A stretch of 64,000 nt of DNA from Stutzerimonas azotifigens (GCF_013522725.1 NZ_JAAMRF010000004.1:407037-471036); one strand, 5' to 3'. Positions 37,098-48,375 are shown, numbered from the stretch's first letter. Notes: a model not told the origin generated them from the letters alone. Made by a program: numbers and translations.

Positions 37098-38012
37098 TCA
37101 CGAGAAGGCCTGGACGATACGCTCGCGCTGCCCGGCATCGGGCAGGCGACCCTGCCCGGCCTTGAGATTGTCTGCCATGTAACGCGGGTTGGACGTGGCC
37201 GGAATCACCGCGGTGACCGCCTCGTTGGCCAGGATGAACTTGAGCAGCAGCTGCGCCCAGGACGTCGCGTCGATCTCCACGGCCCAGTCCGGCAGCGGCT
37301 TGTCGCGGACCTTCGACAGCAGCCCGCCGCGGGTGAAGGGACGGTTGATCAAAGTGGCGATGCCGTTGTCGGCGCAATAAGGCAGCAGGCGCTTTTCGGC
37401 GTTGCGCTCGGCCACCGAATAGTTGAACTGGACGAAGTCGAGCTTTTCCTTCTGCAGCACGGCGAGGAGCTCGTCATGGGCCGAATCGACGTAATGGGTC
37501 ACGCCGATGTAGCGCACCTTGCCCTGCTCTCGCAGGTCGCGCAGCAGGTTGAGCTGGGTGGTGGTGTCCTGCAGGTTATGCACCTGCATCAGGTCGATGG
37601 TGTCGGTCTGCAGCGCCTCGAAGCTTGCCTGGTTCTGCCGCTGCCCCGCCTCGCGGCCCGTGCTCGACACCTTGCTGGCGAGAAACACCTTGTCGCGCAC
37701 ATCCAGCCGGGTCACCAGCTCACCTGACACCTGCTCGGCCGCACGGTAGCTCGGCGCGGTGTCGATCAACCGGGCGCCGCCGTTGACGAAGGTCCGCACC
37801 ACCTCGAGCAGCGGCTCGAGCTCCTTGTCGTTGATCCCCACGTTGAAAGTCTGCGAGGTGCCGAGACCGATGACCGGAAGCGCTTCGCCGCTGGAAGGAA
37901 TCTTGCGCTTGAGCACGCCTTCGACAGCCAGGGCCAAAGAAGGCAGCAGCGGCCCAAGGGCAGCCAGGGCGGCCGCGACCGCGGCGCTGTGAACGAACTG
38001 GCGACGCTTCAT
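37098..38012 (-). CDS. Tat-exported aldo/keto reductase
   Basis: Protein of 304 residues. The N-terminus MKRRQFVHSAAVAAALAALG followed by a hydrophobic stretch and ALA is a twin-arginine signal peptide. The mature part is an aldo/keto reductase barrel with VIGLGTSQTF, the catalytic Asp-Tyr region RLIDTAPSYRAAEQ, the lysine in VFLASKVS and YIGVTHYVDS. A periplasmic enzyme of this type needs a cofactor supply that is not obvious. The start is fixed by the signal peptide; the open frame extends further without support. Confidence 0.87.
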   Translation of the reverse strand: MKRRQFVHSAAVAAALAALGPLLPSLALAVEGVLKRKIPSSGEALPVIGLGTSQTFNVGINDKELEPLLEVVRTFVNGGARLIDTAPSYRAAEQVSGELVTRLDVRDKVFLASKVSSTGREAGQRQNQASFEALQTDTIDLMQVHNLQDTTTQLNLLRDLREQGKVRYIGVTHYVDSAHDELLAVLQKEKLDFVQFNYSVAERNAEKRLLPYCADNGIATLINRPFTRGGLLSKVRDKPLPDWAVEIDATSWAQLLLKFILANEAVTAVIPATSNPRYMADNLKAGQGRLPDAGQRERIVQAFS

Positions 38013-38291
38013 TCGATGCTTCTCCTCTTCTACTCGGATCGGACCGTCGCCTGACAGACAATGTCCGTGGCGGCCGTGCAGGGGCGACCATCGGGGCGGC
38101 GGGCAGAACGGCCAGTCTACCGGACCCGAACGGCAGAGCCGCCGAGCCGGGCGGTCGAAGCTGATCAGTATGGAAGAAGCTGACGCGGATGCCCGGTATA
38201 GGGCCCGGGCGTGCTTTTCGGGATGTTTCAGAACGATGTCAGTCGACACCTTCGAGACGGCGCCTGCAAGCAGGCGCCAGCGACGCTGGCT
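38013..38291. other. Intergenic region with hairpins between AKR and carboxypeptidase genes
   Basis: 279 bases with no gene. At 38259-38278 GGCGCCTGC and GCAGGCGCC form a 9-bp stem with loop AA, followed by CCAGC-GAC-GCTGG to 38289. It lies just after the carboxypeptidase stop on the minus strand. It may slow or end transcription or protect the mRNA, but no T-run follows. The promoter of the aldo/keto reductase must lie nearer 38013. Confidence 0.45.
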
Positions 38292-39422
38292 CTAGCGCAG
38301 GTGATCGACCATCTGCGCCATTACGCTCAGCACATCCTTGCCCAGCTGCATGGAACGCGCGCCGCTCCAGCCGGTGGCCGGGTTGGGGGTGTCGTCGTGG
38401 TCCTTGAACGGCATCTCGATGGTGAAGGCCAGGCAGTCGAACTCCTGGCCGACCGAGTTGCAGGCAAGGGTCAGATTGGCCTTGCCCGGCGCGCTGCGCG
38501 GGTAGCCGTAACGGGTCTGGAACTCGGCGCCCATCTCCACCAGACGCCGGCGAAACTCCTCCTCCAGTTCGGCGATGCGCGGTGTATAGCCGGGATTACC
38601 CTCTCCGCCCGCGGTGAAGACGTGGGGAATTTCCTCGTCGCCGTGGATATCCAGGAACAGGTCGACGCCGATCGCGCGCATCTGTTGCTGGACGAAGAAC
38701 ACCTCGGGCGTCTCGGCCTCGCTGGCGTCCTGCCAGGCGCGGTTGAGATCGCGGCCGGCGGCGTTGGTCCGCAGATGGCCGTGGAAGGCGCCATCGGGGT
38801 TCATGTTCGGCACCAGGTAGAGGTCGGCCTGGCTCAGCAGCGCTTCGAGTTCGGGATCGTCCCGGTTCTGCAGCCGCTCGATCACCCCTTCCATGTACCA
38901 CTCGGCCATATGCTCGCCCGGATGCTGCTGGGCGATGATCCACAGCTTGCGGGCCGCATTCGGCTGACGGCTGACCCGCAGCAGCTGAATGTCGCGACCT
39001 TCCAGGCTCTTGCCGCAGGCGGCCAGTTCGGCGCCGGCGCGGCTCAGCGCCTGTTCGATCAGCCAGTCGTGACGAGCCCGGCTGTAGGGCTCGAAATAGG
39101 CGAACCAGATCTGCGCCTGCTCGGGCTCCAGGCCGAAGCGCAGGGCACCGTCTTCGAAGCGGCTCGGCACGCGGAACCAGTTGACCTGATCGTACGAGGC
39201 GGCGGCGTGATAGCCGGTCCAGGCATGGCTGTAGGCCGAGTCGCTGGCGTTGGTCAGGCTGAAATCGCAGCGCGCGCCCAGGGTCAGCCCCTCGACCTTG
39301 AAATGGAACCACTGGAAATGGTGGCTGCGCGTGTCGGGGCGGATGGCCAGGCGTACCTGCCGCGGATCGCTGGCATCCTGGACGATGATGTTGCCACTGT
39401 CGAAATCGGAACTGATGCGCAT
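38292..39422 (-). CDS. M14-family zinc carboxypeptidase (cytosolic CCP-like)
   Basis: Protein of 376 residues: an N-terminal beta-sandwich domain (about 1-120) followed by an M14 metallopeptidase domain. Zinc ligands are seen in QQHPGEHMAEWYMEG (H-x-x-E) and the later histidine in DIHGDEEIPH. The conserved NMNPDGAFHGHLRTNAAGRDLNR and the catalytic glutamate in FTIEMPFK are present. This matches bacterial relatives of eukaryotic cytosolic carboxypeptidases. No signal peptide. Its substrate is unknown. The start at 39422 gives the family N-terminus. Confidence 0.9.
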   Translation of the reverse strand: MRISSDFDSGNIIVQDASDPRQVRLAIRPDTRSHHFQWFHFKVEGLTLGARCDFSLTNASDSAYSHAWTGYHAAASYDQVNWFRVPSRFEDGALRFGLEPEQAQIWFAYFEPYSRARHDWLIEQALSRAGAELAACGKSLEGRDIQLLRVSRQPNAARKLWIIAQQHPGEHMAEWYMEGVIERLQNRDDPELEALLSQADLYLVPNMNPDGAFHGHLRTNAAGRDLNRAWQDASEAETPEVFFVQQQMRAIGVDLFLDIHGDEEIPHVFTAGGEGNPGYTPRIAELEEEFRRRLVEMGAEFQTRYGYPRSAPGKANLTLACNSVGQEFDCLAFTIEMPFKDHDDTPNPATGWSGARSMQLGKDVLSVMAQMVDHLR

Positions 39423-39519
39423 GCTTGCCTCTGCTCGAAACGGATGCCGCCGAGCATCGCAGGTCTTCCCGCACAGGGAAATGCCTGGGCTGCAAAGACG
39501 CTCGCTAAAGCGCGACTGG

Positions 39520-40197
39520 CTAGATGGTCTCTTCCTTGGCTGCGGCGCCGGCGGGGTTTTCCCGGGTCGGCATGGCGAGTATCTCGGGATACACCTGGGC
39601 CTCGAACACCTTGTGCAAGCGACGCAGCTCGGCGACGGGATCAGGGTGATGGTCGACGCGGATGTCCCATAGCGGGTACTGTTCACGGTCGACCACATAG
39701 ATAGTCGCCGAAGATTCGCCGTGGCGATCGCCCCCCACCCGGTCACCTGCCGCGATCGCCTCCATCAGCCGCTCCACCAGCGGCAATGCCGGATCGTGCA
39801 TGAAGGCTGCGGCAATCGCCTCGAGCACCTGCGGCCCTGCGAGCCGATTGCCCTGCACGGAAAACTGCTCACCGGCCAACGAGCCCGCCCAGGGAATGCA
39901 CTTTTCGCCGGTCCAGCACGCGCTGCGCCCCTGCGGGTCGATCACCGCGCACTGACGCAGAGCCATGCAGGGGTCGGTGCGGTGCAGCTGATCGATCACC
40001 TCGGCGGCCGAGCGGTTCTGGCGCAGAAGGTTCAGTCCGTCGATGCCCAGATAGGGGTTGATCTGCGCCTGGGTCGCCACGGCGCCGATGCGGGCTGCGG
40101 CATGGGTCAGCAGCTTGCCCACTGCGGGCATGGCGGTGGCAGCCGCCACACCGAATTGCCCCGTGCGCGGGCAGCGGGCAATGATCGAAAAGGTCAT
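39520..40197 (-). CDS. DUF1028 family protein (Ntn-hydrolase-like)
   Basis: Protein of 225 residues of the DUF1028 family, predicted to adopt an Ntn-hydrolase-type fold. Typical are the start MTFSIIARCPRTGQFGVAAAT, the ATQAQINPYLG strand, CIPWAGSLAGEQFSVQGN and the C-terminal ATIYVVDREQYPLWDIRVD. Enzymatic function is not established. It lies between the carboxypeptidase and the hibernation-factor gene on the same strand; the 97-base gap to the peptidase allows co-transcription. Confidence 0.85.
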   Translation of the reverse strand: MTFSIIARCPRTGQFGVAAATAMPAVGKLLTHAAARIGAVATQAQINPYLGIDGLNLLRQNRSAAEVIDQLHRTDPCMALRQCAVIDPQGRSACWTGEKCIPWAGSLAGEQFSVQGNRLAGPQVLEAIAAAFMHDPALPLVERLMEAIAAGDRVGGDRHGESSATIYVVDREQYPLWDIRVDHHPDPVAELRRLHKVFEAQVYPEILAMPTRENPAGAAAKEETI

Positions 40198-40340
40198 GGA
40201 TAACGACTCCGAAGGCTTCTCGACTTTGGGCCCCTGCCGCGGGTGGATCGTTCCGCCTTGCGAGCCAAAGCGCAGCCTCGGGTAGTAAGCGCCCGTAAAA
40301 AAAGCGACGTACTCGGAAGCACGCCGCCAAAGAAACCAGT

Positions 40341-40362
40341 CGCCGGGCAGCGTTGCCCGGCG
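40341..40362 (-). terminator. Hairpin downstream of the hibernation-factor gene
   Basis: Perfect 9-bp stem CGCCGGGCA and TGCCCGGCG with loop GCGT, 9 bases beyond the minus-strand stop. On the minus strand it is followed by ACTGGTTTCTTT, a moderately T-rich tail. The rest of the 174-base gap to the DUF1028 gene shows no gene. Confidence 0.55.
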
Positions 40363-40371
40363 CGTATTCGG

Positions 40372-40797
40372 TCACTCCTTGCCCAGCGCCTCCTGGCGGG
40401 CGAGGAATTCTTCCTGCAGCAGGGCATCGGTCACCTGCGGCGGATCTTCGCTCAGCAGCGGATCATCCAGATGCCCGGTGGGGACGGACTTGGCGTCCAG
40501 CTTCCCGACCAGGTGATCGAGGGCGTTGCGCATTTTCTCGGCAGCCCCATCGACCGCGAGCTGCAGGGACTCGGCCTTGTGTGTCACCGACAGGGATTGA
40601 TGGCCCTTAGGCCGCGCTTCGATCTGGCAGCGCTTGTCGTCGGCACCAGCCTTCTGCGCGTTTTCGTCGCCGACATGGATCTCCACCCGGGTCAACAGGT
40701 CATCGAATCGTTCCAGACGCTCGGTGACCGCCGCTCCGACCCATTCCTGTAGCTCGGCACTGCCCTGGATGTGATTGGTGTTCACTTGAACTTGCAT
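40372..40797 (-). CDS. HPF/RaiA family ribosome-associated protein
   Basis: Protein of 141 residues with an N-terminal HPF/RaiA (sigma-54 modulation) domain: QVQVNTNHIQGSAELQEWVGAAVTERLERF, VEIHVGDEN and the charged helix VDGAAEKMRNALDHLVGKLD. A 40-residue acidic C-terminal tail follows. Family members bind the 30S subunit and stop translation in stationary phase or stress. It is not in an rpoN locus, so it is an extra paralogue, not the canonical Hpf. Confidence 0.85.
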   Translation of the reverse strand: MQVQVNTNHIQGSAELQEWVGAAVTERLERFDDLLTRVEIHVGDENAQKAGADDKRCQIEARPKGHQSLSVTHKAESLQLAVDGAAEKMRNALDHLVGKLDAKSVPTGHLDDPLLSEDPPQVTDALLQEEFLARQEALGKE

Positions 40798-40889
40798 GGA
40801 GCCTACCTCGTTCTGACGTGCTTGTAGTTTCGAGGCGGCTGACCGGCCGAGGTTCAGCTTTTCTTCCGACCGGCCAGTCAACTCCCCTG

Positions 40890-42809
<1,920 letters not shown>

Positions 42810-42890
42810 GGCTGTCACTCCGTTGACCGCCTGATGGTCCTTGACCATAGCGCGGCCGATGGCGGGCGAATAGTCGGCGCCAAAAAATGA

Positions 42891-42914
42891 AAAAGCCGCC
42901 CGAGGGCGGCTTTT
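42891..42914 (-). terminator. Terminator of pckA
   Basis: Stem AAAAGCCGCC and GGCGGCTTTT around CGAG, 15 bases after the pckA stop on the minus strand. On that strand it runs into TTTTTCATTTTTTGG, a good T-rich tail. Confidence 0.9.
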
Positions 42915-42929
42915 CGAACGGCGCGCGGC

Positions 42930-44471
42930 TTAGAGCTGCGGGCCGGCGTCGCGGATGGCGTCGGAGACGTCGAACTTCTTGAAGTTCTCGATGAACAGCT
43001 TGGCCAGGCCCTTGGCGGCCTCGTCGTAGGCGTTCTTGTCTTCCCAGGTGTTGCGCGGGTTGAGCAGGTTGGTTTCCACGCCCGGCACCGACTTGGGCAC
43101 GCTCAGGTTGATGATTGGCAGCTGCTCGGTTTCGGTACCGATCAGGGCGCCGCTCTGGATCGCCGCGATCACGCCACGGGTGGTCGGGATGTTGAAGCGC
43201 TTGCCGACACCGTAGCCACCGCCGGTCCAGCCGGTGTTGACCAGGTACACCTTGGAGCCGAACTCCTGGATGCGCTTGATCAGCAACTCGGCGTATTCGC
43301 CCGCCGGACGCGGGAAGAACGGCGCACCGAAGCAGGTGGAGAAGGTCGACTTGATGCCGGCGCCGCTGCCCATCTCGGTCGAACCGACCAGCGCGGTGTA
43401 ACCGGACAGGAAGTGGTAGGCCGCCTGCTCTTCGTTGAGGATGGACACGGGCGGCAGTACGCCGGTCAGGTCGCAGGTCAGGAAGATCACCGCGTTCGGT
43501 TCGCCGCCGAGGTTCTTCTCAGAGCGCTTCTCGACGTGCTCCAGCGGGTAGGCCGCGCGGCTGTTCTGGGTCAGGCTGTCGTCGGCGTAGTCGGGCACGC
43601 GATTCTCGTCGAGCACGACGTTTTCCAGCACGGCGCCGAACTGGATGGCCTTCCAGATCACCGGCTCGTTCTTCTCGGACAGGTCGATGCATTTGGCGTA
43701 GCAGCCGCCTTCGATGTTGAACACCACGCCCTTGCCCCAGCCGTGCTCGTCGTCGCCGATCAGGTAGCGCGACTCGTCGGCCGACAGGGTGGTCTTGCCG
43801 GTGCCGGACAGACCGAAGAACAGCGTGACGTCACCTTCTTCGCCAATGTTGGCCGCACAGTGCATCGGCAGCACGTCGGCCTCGGGCAGCAGGAAGTTCT
43901 GCACGCTGAACATCGCCTTCTTCATTTCACCGGCGTAGCGCATGCCGGCGATCAGGACCTTCTTCTGGGCGAAGTTGATGATCACGCAGCCATCGGAATT
44001 GGTGCCGTCGCGCTCCGGTACGCACTCGAAGTTGGCGACGTTGAGGACCTGCCATTCCTCTTTCCCGGCCGGATTGTACGGCTGCGGGTTGATGAACAGC
44101 TGGCGACCGAATAGGTTCTGCCAGGCAGTGGCGGTGGTCATCTTGACCGGCAGGTAGTGGGCTTCGGAGGAGCCTACATGAACGTGGGAAACGAAGTGAT
44201 CCTGAGCATTGTTGAACGCCTGGACGCGGTCCCACAGCGCATCGAACTTGTCGGCCGGGAACGGACGGTTGATGGCGCCCCAGGCTATCTTCGAGTCGGT
44301 GGAAGGTTCCTGAACGATGAACCTATCCGCAGGCGAACGGCCCGTGCGGTGGCCTGTCTTCACAACGAGCGAGCCATTGGCGGCCAGTTCGCCTTCACCG
44401 CGGCGGAGGGCTTCTTCAACCAGTTGAGCGGTGCTGATGTCGCTGTAAACGGCTTGAGTGGCTTGCGTCAT
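42930..44471 (-). CDS. pckA: Phosphoenolpyruvate carboxykinase (ATP)
   Basis: First committed step of gluconeogenesis: oxaloacetate plus ATP to PEP. Length 513 is normal. The P-loop is [11 protein letters not shown], the metal-binding region [14 protein letters not shown], and [13 protein letters not shown] is the substrate-side arginine segment. The start [13 protein letters not shown] follows GGGGA. A long AAGGAGG lies some 30 bases upstream, separated from the start by a hairpin at 44484-44498. The open frame beyond the start is not coding. Confidence 0.97.
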   Translation of the reverse strand: MTQATQAVYSDISTAQLVEEALRRGEGELAANGSLVVKTGHRTGRSPADRFIVQEPSTDSKIAWGAINRPFPADKFDALWDRVQAFNNAQDHFVSHVHVGSSEAHYLPVKMTTATAWQNLFGRQLFINPQPYNPAGKEEWQVLNVANFECVPERDGTNSDGCVIINFAQKKVLIAGMRYAGEMKKAMFSVQNFLLPEADVLPMHCAANIGEEGDVTLFFGLSGTGKTTLSADESRYLIGDDEHGWGKGVVFNIEGGCYAKCIDLSEKNEPVIWKAIQFGAVLENVVLDENRVPDYADDSLTQNSRAAYPLEHVEKRSEKNLGGEPNAVIFLTCDLTGVLPPVSILNEEQAAYHFLSGYTALVGSTEMGSGAGIKSTFSTCFGAPFFPRPAGEYAELLIKRIQEFGSKVYLVNTGWTGGGYGVGKRFNIPTTRGVIAAIQSGALIGTETEQLPIINLSVPKSVPGVETNLLNPRNTWEDKNAYDEAAKGLAKLFIENFKKFDVSDAIRDAGPQL

Positions 44472-44483
44472 GATGATCCCCGT

Positions 44484-44508
44484 CGGCTTCTTAAGCCGAA
44501 TCCTCCTT
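44484..44508 (-). promoter_or_regulatory. Leader hairpin and strong upstream Shine-Dalgarno of pckA
   Basis: In the pckA 5' leader, CGGCTT-AAG-AAGCCG forms a perfect 6-bp hairpin (44498-44484). AAGGAGG (44508-44502) lies on its upstream side, 30 bases from the start codon. The proximal GGGGA near the start is weaker. The hairpin may bring the stronger site closer, or it may be a regulator site. Confidence 0.4.
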
Positions 44509-44629
44509 ATATGTTGTAGCCGGCCATGCGACAGGCTACATCGAAAAAAGTGCCCGATTATGCCAAAAAGCCGAGCCGCTGGGTATGAGCGACAGGGCCT
44601 CGGAATGGTTCCGAAAAAATACTGGCTTT

Positions 44630-45517
44630 TTAGTGGCGTGTGGCCGACGGCGCGTCGCTGCCGCCACCGGCGAACAGCTGGGCGATATCGGCGGCATCGA
44701 AGACGTAACGCTGGTTGCAGAACTGGCAATCGATGGTCACCGAGCCGCCCTGCTCCTGGACCAGCGCCTCGGCGTCCGCCTGGCCGAGACTCACCAGCGC
44801 ATTGGCCGAGCGCTCGCGCGAGCAGCTGCACTGGAACTGCAACGGACGCGGCTCGAACAGGCGCACCTGCTCTTCATGGTAGAGACGATGCAACAGCGTC
44901 TGGTTGTCCAGACCGAGCAGCTCCTCGGCGGTCAGGGTATCGGCCAGGGTGGTCAGGTGCTGCCAGCTGGCCTGCCGCTCCTCGGCGTCCTTGATCCGAT
45001 CAGCCGGAAGCTGTTGCAGCAACATGCCGCACGCGCGGCGTCCGTCGGCGTTCAGCCAGAAGCGCGTCGGCAGCTGCTCCGAGGTGGCGAAGTAGTCCGA
45101 CAGGCAGGCCGCCAGGCTGAAGCCTTCCAGCGCGACGATGCCCTGATAACGCTGCCCCCGCGTAGGGTCGACGGTGATCGCCAGCACCCCTTCGGGCATC
45201 AGCTCCGAGAGCGTGGCTCCAGGGGCGATCTGATCGGCTTCGTAACGGGCGATACCGCGCACGTCGCGCTCACTCGAACACTCGACCATCAGCAGCGGGA
45301 CCGGGCCGGAGGAACGGGCCTGCAGTACCAGCAGACCGTCGAACTTCAGCGTACCGACCAACAGCGCCGCAGCCGCCAGCAATTCACCGAGCAGCTGGGC
45401 CACCGGCTCCGGGTAGGGATGCTTGGCCAGCACGTGCTGATAGCTCTCGCCAAGGCTGGCTATTTCACCGCGCACGTCGGAATCGTCGAAGAGGAAACGC
45501 TGGGTATGATCGGACAT
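44630..45517 (-). CDS. hslO: Redox-regulated chaperone Hsp33
   Basis: Holdase chaperone activated by oxidation of a zinc-bound cysteine cluster. The 295-residue protein has the N-terminal Hsp33 domain ([18 protein letters not shown]) and the C-terminal redox switch [12 protein letters not shown] plus [10 protein letters not shown], giving the four zinc cysteines. The start at 45517 is the family N-terminus; a 23-residue extension is unsupported. hslR lies close by, as in other pseudomonads, but in another transcript. Confidence 0.96.
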   Translation of the reverse strand: MSDHTQRFLFDDSDVRGEIASLGESYQHVLAKHPYPEPVAQLLGELLAAAALLVGTLKFDGLLVLQARSSGPVPLLMVECSSERDVRGIARYEADQIAPGATLSELMPEGVLAITVDPTRGQRYQGIVALEGFSLAACLSDYFATSEQLPTRFWLNADGRRACGMLLQQLPADRIKDAEERQASWQHLTTLADTLTAEELLGLDNQTLLHRLYHEEQVRLFEPRPLQFQCSCSRERSANALVSLGQADAEALVQEQGGSVTIDCQFCNQRYVFDAADIAQLFAGGGSDAPSATRH

Positions 45518-45711
45518 GCCAAGGCTCGCAAGGACTGGAACAGCGAAAGGGCCGGCGATTTTAGGCGCAAAGGGCGGCACGACCAAGCGCCGGACAAAAA
45601 CGCATCGCCGCAGGGGAAACTGAACGGCGGCTGAACAGGTAGCACATCGCCCGGACAGTTGCCCCCACCGCGCCTAAGATCGCGCGCCTTCAGCCCTCGA
45701 AGGACGCGTCC

Positions 45712-46509
45712 ATGACTTCCGCCTCCATTCCTCAGTCGCGCTGGCGCCTGCTGCCGCTGCTCGCCTGCCATGCCCTCGCCGCCCTGCTGCTGGCCAGCTG
45801 GCTGTGGCCCACCACCCGCCAGTACTGGGACCAGGCCGACGCGGCCGTGTTCCATCTGCTCAACGGCTCGCTCGGCGTCTCGATGCTATGGGACTGGCTG
45901 TGGGCGGTGGCCAGCATCCGCGTCTTCGACATCCTGGTCGGCGCCGTCCTACTGACCCTGCTGATCCGCAACGACTGGCTGTTCAGCACGACCCAGCTGC
46001 GCCCGGCGCTGTTCACGTTCGTCGCCCTGCTGCTGTTGCTTCTGGTGATACGCGTGCTGGTCACCAAGATTGGCGCACATTTCGGCTGGCAGCACGCCAG
46101 CCCCTCGATGCACTTCGCCACCGCCTATCACCTGAGCGATCATTTCCCGCTGCTCGAGCGGGTCTTCGAAGTGAAGGACCGCTCCAGCAAAAGCTTTCCC
46201 GGCGACCATGCTTCGGTGCTGCTGATCTGGGGCCTGTTCATGGCGCTGTTTGCCCGGGGCGCTAAGCTGGCGGTGGTGATCGGCATCACCCTGATGTTCA
46301 TGCTGCCGCGCCTGGTCGCCGGCGCCCACTGGTTCAGCGACGACTTCGTCGGCGGGCTGCTTATAGCCCTGCTGGCACTGGGTTGGGGCTACTGCACCCC
46401 GTTGGGCGCGCAGATCGCGGCGCTGCTGCAGTGGCTCGCGCGCCCGGCCTTCACCCTCGCGCGTTCGGTTCCCGTGGTGCGCCAGCTGGCCGTGCTGCGC
46501 CAGGACTGA
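45712..46509 (+). CDS. PAP2-family membrane phosphatase
   Basis: Integral membrane protein of 265 residues with six hydrophobic spans. It has the PAP2 active site: KDRSSKSFPGDHASVLLIWG (motif 2, His as base) and PRLVAGAHWFSDDFVGGLL (motif 3, the nucleophilic His). The motif 1 lysine region is less clear. Related proteins dephosphorylate lipid phosphates, undecaprenyl-PP or lipid A. The exact substrate is not determined. Its stop directly abuts the hslR stop on the other strand (TGATCA). Confidence 0.87.
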   Translation: MTSASIPQSRWRLLPLLACHALAALLLASWLWPTTRQYWDQADAAVFHLLNGSLGVSMLWDWLWAVASIRVFDILVGAVLLTLLIRNDWLFSTTQLRPALFTFVALLLLLLVIRVLVTKIGAHFGWQHASPSMHFATAYHLSDHFPLLERVFEVKDRSSKSFPGDHASVLLIWGLFMALFARGAKLAVVIGITLMFMLPRLVAGAHWFSDDFVGGLLIALLALGWGYCTPLGAQIAALLQWLARPAFTLARSVPVVRQLAVLRQD

Positions 46510-46905
46510 TCAGCCTCCGAAATCGCGAAAGTGATGCAGCTGCCGGCGCTGCTTCTTGCTCGGTCGGCCATCGGTCTGCAGGCCGAGCGTGCCGGCCTTT
46601 CGCATGGCGGCGGCCTGCTCACGGCGGGCCAGGCTGTCGGCAGTCTCCTCATAGAGCAGCTGCGCCGCGGGCGCGCCGCGGCGCACCGCCGACAGCGCCT
46701 TGACCACCACGGTGCGCTCGTCGAAACCCGCACGAATCGTTAGCGACTCGCCCACCTTGGGCTCCTTGCCCGGCTTGCAACGCTCGCCCTGGCAATGCAC
46801 CTTGCCGCCGTCTATCGCAGCCTTGGCCAGCGCCCGGGTCTTGAAGAAACGCGCCGCCCATAGCCACTTGTCCAGGCGGACCTTGTCATCGTCTTTTTCA
46901 TTCAT
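46510..46905 (-). CDS. hslR: Ribosome-associated heat shock protein Hsp15
   Basis: S4-domain RNA-binding protein that binds stalled 50S subunits carrying nascent peptidyl-tRNA. Length 131. The S4 motif reads VRLDKWLWAARFFKTRALAKAAIDGGKVHCQGERCKPGKEPKVG. The C-terminal basic tail contains RPSKKQRRQLHHFRDF. The ATG at 46905 gives MNEKDDDKVRLDKW; the longer frame is antisense to rimB. Confidence 0.94.
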   Translation of the reverse strand: MNEKDDDKVRLDKWLWAARFFKTRALAKAAIDGGKVHCQGERCKPGKEPKVGESLTIRAGFDERTVVVKALSAVRRGAPAAQLLYEETADSLARREQAAAMRKAGTLGLQTDGRPSKKQRRQLHHFRDFGG

Positions 46906-46978
46906 CGCCTTACTCTTTCCAAACGCCGTTGTCCTAGGGTGCAGCAGACAGATGCAGTTGTCATACTGCCCGTCTAGA

Positions 46979-47473
46979 ATGCGCGCAAATCGCCCGGATA
47001 CCACTTTGAAGCCAGACCAGACCCCTACCGTTATCGGCCTGCGTGAATGGATCGCCCTGCCCGACCTGGGTGTCGTCGGTCTGCGCGCGAAGATCGATAC
47101 GGGTGCCAGCACCTCGGCGCTGCATGCCACCGATATTTCCGAATTCGAACGCAATGGCCAGCGCTGGGTTCGCTTCACCGCGCATCTGGGCACCCTGGTG
47201 CAGCGACGCCATCGCTGCGAGGCCCCGCTGCTGACGCGCAAGATCATCAAGAGCTCCAACGGCCAGGCACAGACCCGCTACGTGATCCGCACCCTGCTGG
47301 CCATGGGCGATTGCGCCTGGCCGGTCGAGTTCACCCTGACCTGCCGCAAGACCATGCGCTACCGCCTGCTGCTGGGCTCCAAGGCGCTGGTCGACGGCAG
47401 ATGTCTGGTCGACCCCGCGCGAACCTATATCCAAGACAAACCCCAGATCCTCACTGTCCCCGGTGCCCAATGA
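46979..47473 (+). CDS. rimB: RimK-associated retropepsin-like protease RimB
   Basis: Aspartic-protease-like protein annotated as ATP-dependent zinc protease or RimB, 164 residues from this start. It contains the retropepsin-type active site [19 protein letters not shown], then [20 protein letters not shown] and [20 protein letters not shown]. In P. fluorescens RimB acts with the glutamate ligase RimK on ribosomal protein S6. The start is uncertain: ATG 46979 overlaps a possible -10, and TTG 47006 gives MKPDQTPTV. Neither has a clear ribosome-binding site. Overlaps rimK by ATGA. Confidence 0.88.
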   Translation: MRANRPDTTLKPDQTPTVIGLREWIALPDLGVVGLRAKIDTGASTSALHATDISEFERNGQRWVRFTAHLGTLVQRRHRCEAPLLTRKIIKSSNGQAQTRYVIRTLLAMGDCAWPVEFTLTCRKTMRYRLLLGSKALVDGRCLVDPARTYIQDKPQILTVPGAQ

Positions 47474-48375
47474 AAATCGCCGTGCTGTCGCGCAATCCGC
47501 GCCTGTATTCAACCCGCCGACTGGTGGAGGCCGGCCAGCAGCGTGGCCACGAGATGGTGGTGATCGACACCCTTCGCGCCTACATGAACATCGCCAGCCA
47601 CAAGCCGCAGATCCATTACCGAGGCCGCCCGCTGGAAGGCTTCGACGCGGTCATTCCGCGCATCGGCGCCTCGGTGACCTTCTATGGCTGCGCCGTGCTG
47701 CGCCAGTTCGAGATGCAGGGCGTGTTTCCCCTCAACGAATCGGTAGCCATCGCCCGTTCGCGTGACAAGCTGCGCTCGCTGCAACTGCTCTCGCGGCGCG
47801 GCATCGGCCTGCCGGTGACCGGCTTCGCCCATTCGCCCGACGACATTCCCGACCTGATCCAGATGGTCGGCGGCGCGCCCCTGGTGATCAAGGTGCTCGA
47901 AGGCACCCAGGGCATCGGTGTGGTGCTCTGCGAAACCGAAAAGGCTGCCGAGTCGGTGATCGAGGCCTTCATGGGCCTGAAGCAGGACATCATGGTGCAG
48001 GAGTACATCAAGGAAGCCGGCGGCGCCGACATCCGCTGCTTCGTGGTGGGCGAGAAAGTCATCGCCGCGATGAAGCGCCAGGCCAAGCCCGGCGAGTTCC
48101 GCTCCAACCTGCACCGCGGCGGCTCGGCCAGCCTGATCAAGATCACGCCGGAAGAACGCATGACCGCCATCCGCGCGGCCAAGGTGATGGGCCTGAACGT
48201 GGCCGGCGTGGACATCCTGCGCTCCAATCACGGACCGCTGGTGATGGAGGTCAACTCGTCCCCCGGCCTGGAAGGCATCGAAGTCACCACCAGCAAGGAC
48301 GTGGCCGGCATGATCATCCAGTACCTGGAAAAGAACGGCGGCCCGCACCTGACCCGCACCAAGGGCAAGGGCTAG
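47470..48375 (+). CDS. rimK: Ribosomal protein S6--L-glutamate ligase RimK
   Basis: ATP-grasp ligase adding glutamates to the C-terminus of ribosomal protein S6, changing the translation profile. Full length (301 residues). N-terminal [21 protein letters not shown]-grasp elements [34 protein letters not shown] and the metal-binding [14 protein letters not shown] are intact. The start overlaps the rimB stop. No rimA gene precedes rimB here, unlike the rimABK operon of P. fluorescens. Confidence 0.96.
   Translation: MKIAVLSRNPRLYSTRRLVEAGQQRGHEMVVIDTLRAYMNIASHKPQIHYRGRPLEGFDAVIPRIGASVTFYGCAVLRQFEMQGVFPLNESVAIARSRDKLRSLQLLSRRGIGLPVTGFAHSPDDIPDLIQMVGGAPLVIKVLEGTQGIGVVLCETEKAAESVIEAFMGLKQDIMVQEYIKEAGGADIRCFVVGEKVIAAMKRQAKPGEFRSNLHRGGSASLIKITPEERMTAIRAAKVMGLNVAGVDILRSNHGPLVMEVNSSPGLEGIEVTTSKDVAGMIIQYLEKNGGPHLTRTKGKG

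Noticed and set aside
38221..38291. Possible transposon end from the GGCGCCTGC hairpin
   Set aside because: It is a single short hairpin right after a stop codon, with no partner copy or mobile gene nearby; a transcript-end structure is simpler.
44577..44630. Apparent terminator formed by AAAAAGCC and GGCTTTTT after hslO
   Set aside because: The arms are about 50 bases apart, the inner hairpin TCGGAA-TGG-TTCCGA is followed by A rather than T in the needed direction, and neither strand gives a normal terminator.
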